From positions 154,815 to 218,814 of the forward strand of contig JAPJBO010000345.1 in NCBI GenBank assembly GCA_030068145.1: a stretch of DNA of 64,000 nucleotides. Direction: 5' to 3'. Positions 51,461-59,916 of the stretch are shown here, in pieces. This DNA is from Diplonema papillatum (lineage: Eukaryota; Euglenozoa; Diplonemea; Diplonemida; Diplonemidae). Each line of letters starts with the position of its first letter. The first letter of the stretch is position 1. Below the pieces are notes generated by a model, which searched no databases, was not told the DNA's origin, and saw only the letters and a program-made list of their open reading frames with translations. A program made the translations under genes and the position numbers.

Positions 51461-54400
51461 ATGGCTTCCATACCTAGTATGGTTTCCCAACCATCCCCAT
51501 CAAGGGGACCTCAAAGGAGTGGAGCAAGGTGCCCTGGTGGCCTGAAAAAAAAAAAAAAATCGATTCTGTTCTGTTCTGTTCTGTAGGGCGGAACGAAGCC
51601 CGGGCAAGACGAGGCAAGACGGTCTCTAACGGGCAAGCGTACACTTATCGGTGGATGTCTTGGCTCTGGGAACGATGAAGACCGCGAGTGGTTCTTTGTG
51701 CCACCATTTACTCCGTTGTGTTGTTTGTGATGGAGTGATGACTACTACTTGTTCGTTTATCGGTTTTTTGTTTCACGTAAATTGTTTTTCCTTCTGGCTA
51801 CGGTTCTTGGTTCTCGTTATTGGGTTCGCTTTCTGGTAATGGTTTTCGGTTTACGTAAATTGGTTCTCTTTCTGTTAACGGTTTTCGGTTCACGTAAAAG
51901 TTTGAGGTCCTACTCCAAGTCCGAGGGCGTGGTCAGGGCGCGCAGCTTTTCATGTTTCAATGCTGTCTCCTCCGAGCCGTACCTTCTCGGGTGAGCATCG
52001 GACCTCAGTTTTGCTTGCGATGCTTGAGGCACCTATACGTACTGGGCAAATCAATTCGCTTTTCGCTAGTAATGCCTCTGCTCCTCTTTCTACTTTCTTG
52101 GTTCAAAGTGTCAAGTGCAAGGTGCCGGAGTAGAATTCTCTAGCTTCCTACTCTCGTTCTCCATTTGTACTTCGCTTCGCTTTGCCTTCGTTTCGTCGCT
52201 CTTCGAGGTTGCTTCGACGTCGGGGGTCGGCCGTCTCGCGGTCACGGTCGTGACTGTTCCTCGGACGCGCTCTCGTGGGCCGGGGGGGTTGTCCCTCCGA
52301 CGGACGAGGCGGGGCCCGGTATGCGGTGGTTGAGTCGGGGCCGAGTCCGATTACGGGCGTGCAAATCCGCTGGCCTCGAGTTCGCGTGTTTGTGTCGCGG
52401 TTCTCGTGGCGGATGGGCGGGATTCGGTGGGCTGTTCGTCGGGTGTGGTCGGCACGAGTATCCGGTACTCCTCCAGCAGTCCGGTCCCTTGCAGGTACTC
52501 GAGTGCCGTCTCCGGGTGTTCGAACAGCAATCTCCACAGCTGTTCGTGTCTCGGTATCCACACCGGTTGGCCACCCTCCCGCCGTAACGGGGAGGCCACT
52601 TCCCACATCAGGTCACGCTTCCCTTGCGTCCCCTCATGGCCGCAGTCCAAGAAAAGGTGCGAGACCGGGCACTCGGCTACCTCTCCGCAATGCGGGCAGG
52701 GACGATTCGAGCTCCGTTCGGACTTCGCTAACGCGTCGTAGTCCTCCCGGCACCAATTGCGAAGGAGGCGGTGCTGGCCCGTGCGGATCTGCCTGATCTC
52801 ACGCTCGGCCCGTCGCGTGAGGTGATCGATTTTCGGGAGTTTCCTCCCGTTGACGATCTGCGCGTGTGCGAGTTTCCCGTCGTAGTGGGAGCCCAACTCC
52901 GGGTGGGCCTTCAGCACGCCTGCCGACCACCTCTTCTGCACATAGCTCTTGTGCCTGGCCGCCGCCGTCGATCGCGTGAGCGGGGGACGGGGTCCCCTTT
53001 CTCCTGGCGAGCTGGCGCCGGTCTTCGCCCGGGTATCCGCTTCGTCGTTCCCGGCCAGTCCACAGTGGCTGTAGACGAACTGGAGGTGGATGGTGTACCC
53101 ACGATCGGCGAGCTTGCCCAGCAGCTGCCAGATCTCGATGTTGGCTGGGTCGACTTGGCGATGTGGTCCATGGTCGAGGTCCTGGAGGAGCGAGCTCGAG
53201 TCAGTCAGTATCCACAGGGTTTTGTCGTTCCTCCTGCTCAGACTGCCCACGAGGACGCGCAGGGCTCTCTGCATCGCCACCTGTTCCGCCCGGTAGCTTG
53301 TCGCCCACTTGCCGGCCGGACCGCTGTTGGTCGCCCACCAGGGAAGATCGTCTTGCGCGCTTCTCCGTATCGACCAATTCTCTCCGGATTCGATGGCAAA
53401 CCCGGCTCCTCCCCATTTCGTCTCCGTGGGTGTCGGTTCCGTTGTGCCGTTGAGGACTGTTAGCGCCGGTTCCATTGTGGTTTCCTCAACAACAGAGCCG
53501 TCGGTCCAGGTTACCAAGAGCGGCGTCGGCAGGGCGGCTAACACACGTTCCACTACCCTTCTGTTCGCCTCCACGTCTTCCGACTTCTTCCTCAGTGTTG
53601 CCGAGATGTGCACTTTGGGGCACCGTGGCTCCCACGGCGCGAACGGGTTCGCCTTGCGGGTCTGCCTGTCGACGTCTTCCGTCCGCGCGCGCCTCTTCAG
53701 GAGTCCGTATTTGACGGCGATCGTGTCGTGCTTGTTTGTGGGGACCAGGGTGTCACGCCACTGCGGGTAGGTCGCCAGCTTCTCGCACAGTGTTGCGAGT
53801 CGAAGATCGGCATAGACCGAGATTGGCTGCACCCGCGACTCAATCGAAACGGCCTCCACGGATGCCGAGCGCCTGCATCCCGTGACGGCGCAAAGCCCGG
53901 CCTTGTGCTGGCTCTCCAGCTTCGCCATGGTCGTCGGTCTGGCAAAGGCGCCGTATACCGACAGGGCGTACGTCATCTTCGGGAGTACGTAGGTGTAGTA
54001 TAGCGAGCGGAGCGTCTTCGTTCGATGACCCCATGCCGCACCGGATACAAGCCTGAGAACGCACGCGTGTTTGGCCGCGCCCGCAGTCACTCGGCTGACA
54101 TGCTGGTCGAATGTCAGTTCCTCGTCGAAGGTTAGACCCAGTAGGGTGACGGTCTTCTTCCATTCGAGTTCCCTCACCAGGGAGATCGTCAGCCGGTCGG
54201 AGCCCTCTCCGATGCTCTCCTCCGCAATTGTTCTCTCTTGCAGGGTGCGAGCCGCCTTTCCGTTCAGTCCGGTCACTCGCTTTTCGTGGTGTTGGCTCTG
54301 TGGTGCAAACAGCCGACGAGCCGTGCGACCGTGCTTCCTCGTTCTCCTTTTGTACGCGTCCGCGCGGATCGCCACGTTCGCTCGGGTTGCCGGGAACTCT

Positions 54401-56160
54401 ATCGTCGGCGGCGACGCGTCAGGGTTTCCGGGGCGCTTGAACAGTATCGCCTCCGTCTTTGCGTGCGATAGCTGCATCAGCGCCTCGTCCGACCACTTTT
54501 CCATCGCCTGTATTATCAGACGCACGTTCTTCGCCATCTCCGCCATCGTTTTGCCCGTCGCTACTACGCCTACGTCGTCGGCGAAGAGCGAGGCCGTTGA
54601 GTCCTTCAGCTTCGCCAGGTCGTCCCCGAGGTCGTCGATGTACAGCAGGAACAGTATTGGTCCTAGTACAGACCCTTGCGGAACACCGCCCTCAAGTTCC
54701 GCCGAGGCGCCGTACTCACCGTCCACTCGGAAGATCGCGTTTCTGCCCTTGAGGAAGGACTCCACCCATCGAATGAGCTTCAGCGGGAGGCCCCGCTCTA
54801 CCATTCGTTTCTTCAGGCGCGCGTGGTCGACTGTGTCGAAAGCGCGCGCCAGGTCGAAGACGAGTAGGCACGTGTACCGGCCTTTCCTTCGGTTCCGGTC
54901 GATTGCCGCCGTTACGGTGTACAGCTGCTCCTCCGTGCCTCTCCCTATCCGGAAGCCCCCCTGGTTCGGCGTGAACGCGCGGACCGAGGAGTCTCCTTCG
55001 ATGAGGAATGTGAGGCGGTCCTTGATAATGGTCTCCATTATCTTCGATGCAATGCTCGTGAGCGAAATCGGCCGGTAGCCCGATGGCTCCGAGCGGTCTT
55101 TGCCCGGCTTCGGGAGCGGTGTCACGTGTGCCTGTCGCCATTGGGAGGGAACACTTGCGTTGTTCCAAGATGCGTTGCATAGGTCTAGTACGCGGAGCCG
55201 CATCCCTTCGCCCAGGTGTTTGTAGGCCATGTGGCACAGCCCCTCCGGGTCCAGGCTCGTCTTTTTCTTCAGCTTCTCGATGGCTCTGTTCACCTCCTGC
55301 AAGGTGATCGGCGTATCGGCTTCGGACTGCGCGCCCAGCTGTGCGCCATCGGTGGTTTCCGCGGACCTATTCGCTCCCTGGGTCAAGTCCGGGCCTGTCA
55401 CGCTGCGTCCCGATTTCTTGCAGACGGTCGCAAGGTGTCTCACGAGAACGTTCGCCTTCTCTTTCGAGTCCGTGATGGCGACTCCCTCATGCTTCAATGG
55501 GGGGAGCGTGTGTTTCGATTTCTTCCCATCCAGCTGCCGCACTAGCCGGAACATGAGGCCTAGATCCGTCCTGTGGTCGATCGTGCTGACCAGTCGGTCC
55601 CAGTAGTCCGCCTTCGCCTCTGTCGCGGCTTTCGTGAACGCCTGTTTCGCCTCCGTGTACGCCTTCCCCGTTTCTTCGTTGTCTTCCTTTTGCATCCGTT
55701 TGAATGCAATGTCTTTCCGGCGTGAGAGAGGAGTCAGCGTTTTTGTCCACCACGGCTTCGGTGGTTTGTTGCCCGACGCCTTCGGGACGTACCGACTGAT
55801 GGCCCCTTTCATCCGGTTAGATATGGCGTCGGCGAGGCGCTGCGGGCTTTCCTTGTATTGTTCGTACTCGGTCTGGGGCCAGGTGTTGTCTTTTTCGAGG
55901 TATTTGGACATCTCCTTCCAGTCGGCACGGCTCCAGGCGTAGCGCGGTCGGACCTGTTCCCTCTTGTGCTCGTATCCGCGGGGCACTTCGAAGATGAGAG
56001 TGCGGTGGTCCGACCCCCAAGACTCGATCGTCCGCCAGTTGCATACAGCGTGCGGGTGTGCGGCCGAGATCGTGACGTCTGGCGACGTTTTGGACTCGTC
56101 CCGGGTCGGTGTTCCTGGGTCGTTCCAGACCGTCGTCTGTCTCAGGGTCATCAAATTGTG
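51461..56160 (-). mobile_element. LINE X2, 5'-truncated in endonuclease, RNase H-bearing
   Basis: The ORF is 56154-52351. A 750-bp 3' UTR ends with (CAGAA)4 (51563-51587), then TCGA, T15 and the ~88-bp module shared with X1 (51461-51548). The 5' end is joined to the 3' tail of another Y copy at about 56160. Confidence 0.85.
52351..56154 (-). CDS. LINE X2 polyprotein (endonuclease end, RT, RNase H, zinc knuckle)
   Basis: A 1267-aa open frame. It opens with the last AP-endonuclease motifs (SPDVTISAAH and WGSDHRTLIFEV), then a basic linker. RT follows with GYRPISLTSIASKIMET, QGGFRIGRGTEEQL, LVFDLARAFDTVDHARL, GGVPQGSVLGPILFLLYIDD and SLFADDVGVV. RNase H (VTWTDGSVVEE, SYRAEQVAMQ, LTDSSSLLQDL, FVYSHCGLAGNDEADTRAK) and a CPHC...HLFLDC knuckle complete it. 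No internal stop is present, so decay is slight. These proteins nick target DNA and reverse-transcribe their own RNA onto the nick (target-primed reverse transcription). Lack of the N-terminal endonuclease half makes this copy non-autonomous. Confidence 0.95.
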   Translation of the reverse strand: MMTLRQTTVWNDPGTPTRDESKTSPDVTISAAHPHAVCNWRTIESWGSDHRTLIFEVPRGYEHKREQVRPRYAWSRADWKEMSKYLEKDNTWPQTEYEQYKESPQRLADAISNRMKGAISRYVPKASGNKPPKPWWTKTLTPLSRRKDIAFKRMQKEDNEETGKAYTEAKQAFTKAATEAKADYWDRLVSTIDHRTDLGLMFRLVRQLDGKKSKHTLPPLKHEGVAITDSKEKANVLVRHLATVCKKSGRSVTGPDLTQGANRSAETTDGAQLGAQSEADTPITLQEVNRAIEKLKKKTSLDPEGLCHMAYKHLGEGMRLRVLDLCNASWNNASVPSQWRQAHVTPLPKPGKDRSEPSGYRPISLTSIASKIMETIIKDRLTFLIEGDSSVRAFTPNQGGFRIGRGTEEQLYTVTAAIDRNRRKGRYTCLLVFDLARAFDTVDHARLKKRMVERGLPLKLIRWVESFLKGRNAIFRVDGEYGASAELEGGVPQGSVLGPILFLLYIDDLGDDLAKLKDSTASLFADDVGVVATGKTMAEMAKNVRLIIQAMEKWSDEALMQLSHAKTEAILFKRPGNPDASPPTIEFPATRANVAIRADAYKRRTRKHGRTARRLFAPQSQHHEKRVTGLNGKAARTLQERTIAEESIGEGSDRLTISLVRELEWKKTVTLLGLTFDEELTFDQHVSRVTAGAAKHACVLRLVSGAAWGHRTKTLRSLYYTYVLPKMTYALSVYGAFARPTTMAKLESQHKAGLCAVTGCRRSASVEAVSIESRVQPISVYADLRLATLCEKLATYPQWRDTLVPTNKHDTIAVKYGLLKRRARTEDVDRQTRKANPFAPWEPRCPKVHISATLRKKSEDVEANRRVVERVLAALPTPLLVTWTDGSVVEETTMEPALTVLNGTTEPTPTETKWGGAGFAIESGENWSIRRSAQDDLPWWATNSGPAGKWATSYRAEQVAMQRALRVLVGSLSRRNDKTLWILTDSSSLLQDLDHGPHRQVDPANIEIWQLLGKLADRGYTIHLQFVYSHCGLAGNDEADTRAKTGASSPGERGPRPPLTRSTAAARHKSYVQKRWSAGVLKAHPELGSHYDGKLAHAQIVNGRKLPKIDHLTRRAEREIRQIRTGQHRLLRNWCREDYDALAKSERSSNRPCPHCGEVAECPVSHLFLDCGHEGTQGKRDLMWEVASPLRREGGQPVWIPRHEQLWRLLFEHPETALEYLQGTGLLEEYRILVPTTPDEQPTESRPSATRTATQTRELEASGFARP

Positions 56161-57076
56161 TTCGAGAATTCAATTTCAGTTTCAAAAATTTGGAAACCGC
56201 ACCCGGGTTAGGCTTGGGGATACGGTGCTAAGGTTCCTTGTGCCTTCTCTTCATCCTTGGGGCGTTTGTTTGTTTTCTGTTTCCTTTCGTTCGTTCTTGG
56301 TATGGTTGTGGGGGGGTTCAGTGGGATTGTTTCTTGCCCGCCCTCCCCTTGTTTCTTGCCGCTGTTTTGGTAATGATGTCCTGGCGTGCCAGGCTTTACC
56401 AGTCGCGGTCGGTGTGTTTCCGGCGATTGTCGCGCTGTCAGTTGCCTGTGATAGTAATTTGTCAAGGGTTTGCTTTGGTTCGCTGCTGACATGCTGCTTG
56501 GCTCTGCGTGTTGTGTGCAGTGATGGTTGTTTTTCCTTGGTTTTGTTGTGGCTTCGTCCTTCGCTCGCCCTCCCTTTCCGGTGCGGTGTTCTGACGTCTT
56601 TTGGTAACCCTGGCGTGCCAGGTTTGCCTGTTGAGTCGGTCTTCCGTGTCGGTCGGGGGGGGTTTGCTTTCGCTTCTGTTGTTGTCGGGCGCGTGGCGCT
56701 GTTTCGCTGCCGCTGCCCGTCCTGCTGCCTTCGCTCTTGTGGGTTGTTGTTGAGCGTGGTGCGTGTAGCACTGAAACGGGGGGTTAATACGTTGTCTGTT
56801 GTTTTGGCAGGACTCGGCTTCTCTTGCGTGCTTGGGGGGGGGGCGTTGTTATTGGTTCTGGTTTTGTGGGACAAGGTAAGGGAAAGGTATTTCTTTTTCG
56901 GCAGTTGGTGGGGGGTATTTTTTGGACTTGTTGTGCGGCTCTCCCTTCCGGGCGGTGTTCTGACTTCTGTTGGTAAACCCTGGCGTGCCAGGGTTTGCCT
57001 GTTGAGTCGGTCCTCCGCTTCGGTCGGGGGGGGCTGGTTTGGTTGCTGCTTGTCTCTGTTTCGCTTTGCGGCGCTG
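56160..57076 (-). mobile_element. LINE Y 3'-UTR fragment (extreme 5' truncation)
   Basis: This is nearly identical to 46825-45999 plus 44314-44217, without the T2 insertion. It ends in AAACTGAAATTGAATTC and then meets the start of LINE X2. The other edge (57076) breaks inside the UTR, next to repeat P. Both strands hold long frames (for example 56251-57189 minus). Because the same sequence is untranslated in LINE Y, I do not call them genes. Confidence 0.85.
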
Positions 57077-57084
57077 ATGCCGAC

Positions 57085-57147
57085 CGAGACTGGAGGTCCT
57101 ATGAACATGCAATGTGAATAGCCTCTATTCGAGCCAACCCGGCTTTT
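57085..57147. repeat. 63-bp repeat P, copy 2
   Basis: Identical to 28296-28358. It lies 8 bp beyond the broken edge of the LINE Y fragment. Confidence 0.9.
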
Positions 57148-57212
57148 CTTCATGAAAAAAGTGTATTGTTTTTGGAAAGAGCCGGGCAAGCTTTTTTTTT
57201 TCCTCGCAGAAG

Positions 57213-57285
57213 GTATGCGGGTGGCAGAGTGACCGGGCGCCGGCCTTCAGGCCGGTGAGTCCGGGTTCGAACCGCGCCCATGACA
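57213..57285 (+). other. tRNA-like sequence with A and B boxes (SINE head or tRNA pseudogene)
   Basis: GGTGGCAGAGTGACCGGGCG fits a Pol III A box (Leu/Ser type). GGGTTCGAACC 45 bp later is a perfect B box. The middle forms a hairpin GCCGGCC-TTCA-GGCCGGT that is not a 7-base anticodon loop. The acceptor and T stems do not pair fully. A functional tRNA is therefore unlikely. The motif CATGACATTTTT after it resembles CATGTGGCACTTTTT at 37060, where another B-box-like GTGAATTCGAGTCC is seen. Confidence 0.45.
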
Positions 57286-57417
57286 TTTTTCCGGTCGAAG
57301 ATTGTTTTCGAGGTTTGTTGCGTTTCGGGGTCAAATGTGCCCGAAAATTGCGTTTTTGGCGGAGATTCTCAGTATCTCGCGGTTAACGGAGTCGGGCGGC
57401 CGAGCTTGCCATCACAG

Positions 57418-57960
57418 GCCAAACTTGCTACGAGAACCGAACTTTGCTTCACCAGAACTCAGCTTCGTGCGAACTTTGCTTCGTCCGAACTCAGCTGCGC
57501 CCGTACCAGAATTTAGCATCGCCCGAACTTTGCTTCGCCAGAACTTAACTTCGCCCGAGCGTTGCTTCGCCCGAACTCAGCTGCGCCCGAACTTTGCTTC
57601 ACCAGAACTTAGGATCACTCGAACTCATTATCGTCCGAACTGAGCTTCAGAACTTAGCTCCGCCCGAACTTTGGGGGGGCGGCGGGGGGGGCGCCCACCC
57701 GGGTACCAGCGCCAAACTTTTCCCGCACTCGGTGGGTCGGGGGGGGTCCGGGGGGGGTGTCCCCCCGGGTACGAGCACCGACCTTGGCTTCACCCGGACT
57801 TTACACCCTGGCCGAACTTCGCTTCGTGCCCGAACTGTTTTTTAGTACCAGCGGCCTGAGCGCTTAGCAACGCCCGAACTAAGCATCACTCGAACTTAGC
57901 TTCACCAGCATTGCCCGAACTTAGCTTCGCCCTAACTTTACTGTTCCCCGAACTTTAACT
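57418..57960 (+). repeat. Degenerate CGCCCGAACTTTGCTTCG minisatellite
   Basis: About 25 copies of a 15-18-bp unit (CCGAACT..GCTTCG) with frequent small changes, interrupted by G-rich sequence at 57670-57770. Confidence 0.8.
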
Positions 57961-59916
57961 GCTGCCTCCAGTCTCGCCACGCGCCGGCCTTAGCCGAGCG
58001 CACGTACTCTTTTTTTAGATGAGGCACCTTTTCCTTCTATCCTGTCTTCTTTGGAGAACAAAAGGAAAGGAGAGGAAGAGGCCAGCTGGGCTGATTGTTC
58101 TTGCCGTGGGAGAGGTTCTTTCGCTGGTTCCTGTAGACATGTTGGTGTGTTTTGAAAAGATGCTTTGGCAGCCTTCTGTAGTATGCTGCTAATCACGTCG
58201 GAGACCCCCGTTTCGGCCCCTGAGCTCGTTACGCATCCCCCCACACGCGGGGCACTCGTCAGACGAGTTACGTGTGAGGGGTTCTGTCCTCGTGAGGGTA
58301 CAGATTGACCTGACACTCGGGACCGACAGTGATTCTTGAATCGAATGATGTGTCGGTTGGCCTTCCCTAATGTCAGGCAGGGTCTCCGTGAGGCAAAGGC
58401 CCCGTTTTTCTGTAGCTGTGTGCGTTCGGTTGTTGAGAAAGGACGGAAGAGCGAAGCGAACAAAGGTTCTTTTGGCGCGAAGAGATCATGCAAGCCGTGT
58501 GTAGCCGCAACTCGTCTGTCTGCTCTGCAGTGGCGTGGTTGTCGTGCGGGCTTGTGTCCTTGCTGGAATCCTTTCTTCTGTCTTCTGTATTTCTCTCAGT
58601 GTGTACCTTCGCGTGTGTTCGGTGCGTGAAAATAAGAAAGAGCAGTAAGTGTGGTACTGTGAGCGCGAAGTGATCATGCAAACCGTGTATAGCCGCAACT
58701 CGTCTTTCTGCTCTGCAGTGGCGTGGTTGCCGTGCGGGTTTGTGTCCTTGCTGGAGTCCTTTCTTCTGTCTTCTCTCCTTTCGCCCGTTGTGTTCGGCTC
58801 GCTTGCGGGAAAGACTTCTTTTTTTTTTTTGGATTTTCCGATTCTTTTTTTTTTTTTTTGGAGCGCGGGACACTGTACAAGCCATGTTGGTACAGCGGGG
58901 CTGCCGGTATCCGGTTGCTTCCGGAGCAGTGTGAGGTTTAGCTACAGCTGCTACAGTTTTTAGCTACTGTAGCTCCTGTAGCTTTTTGTAGCCTTTTGTA
59001 GCCTTTTTTTGTGCCATCAAAATACGATTCAAACCCATGTGAAACGTCACCCAAACCCGAATTCCGCCTGGTTTTCCACTTTTTTTGACGATTGTGGCGT
59101 CTGTCAGTGTCGGCAGCGCTCACGTTCTTGCTCTGTAGCAGTGTACGGTCTCCTGCACTGGCACAGGCTGCAGTAGGGGAAGGCTCTTGCAACTGCAGGC
59201 TACAATAGCGAGTCCAACAGTGTGGACGCTGGCCCCGGGGCTTCGGGGCTGAGCTGGCCCAAGAATGGGTTGTTTTTCGGGTGCGCACTTTGAAAACAAC
59301 CAAGGAAATCGGCCGCCCCTGACACGGTCTGGGGGGCTGGCCGGTGCCGGGGCTCTTTTTTTCTCCGGGCTGAGAATGGACTACTACAACGATCGGCACT
59401 TTCTACTGTTTCAACGTTTCAACAGTAGATCCATTCCAGTGCCCTCCGCGCGAGGTTGACGGCCTGTGTGGGACTTCCAAACTTGGTCAATAACAAAAAC
59501 ACGTGCGTATCCTTAGCTTTGTGTACGGGCAGGACAGTAAGACAGCCGGACCGTGGCTGCACCTGGAGTCTTTCACCAAGAGTAGCTTTTTGCCCGACAT
59601 TCTGCATCAGCATCAGTTCGGTCTTGAGTCAGAGTCTGACGCTTCTCGGCGAGCATCGCGGTAGCCGGGTGAGTGACTGAGCCTCTTGTCGACTGTGACG
59701 CATGCCGTGTTGGCTACACGGCCTGCTGATACTGGTGGCTATTGAAAGCCTGTATCACAGGCTGCAGTCCGATGAGGACGAGTCACGCATCCGAGCCACT
59801 ACTATTGCGCTGCGCAAGGAGTCGTAGTACTGAGCCGCGCCTGAGTTCACTGCTGAGCCGCCAGTCCAGTGCGTGCTAATCCATGTGGTTCATGTACTTA
59901 AAGAACTCAATGCTGA
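57961..59916. repeat. Gene-poor stretch with a 188-bp tandem duplication (58477-58850)
   Basis: 58477-58590 and 58665-58778 are ~90% identical (GATCATGCAA.CCGTGT.TAG ... TCCTTTCTTCTGTCTTCT). CAGTGTGAGGTTTAGCTAC with TAGCTA/TTTTTGTAGCC repeats lies at 58929-59010. Frames on either strand show no domain. 59100-59900 appears unique but without a recognisable gene. Confidence 0.5.

Noticed and set aside
57213-57285. Functional tRNA-Leu/Ser
   Set aside because: A and B boxes are good, but the anticodon arm is a 7-bp stem with a 4-base loop and the acceptor and T stems do not pair.
59745-59800. Hammerhead-ribozyme-like CCGATGAGGACGAG next to a hairpin, upstream of the family-Z LINE
   Set aside because: The core needs CTGATGA and GAAA. 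Here the T is C and GAAA is missing, with almost no stem II loop. A real self-cleaving motif is not supported.
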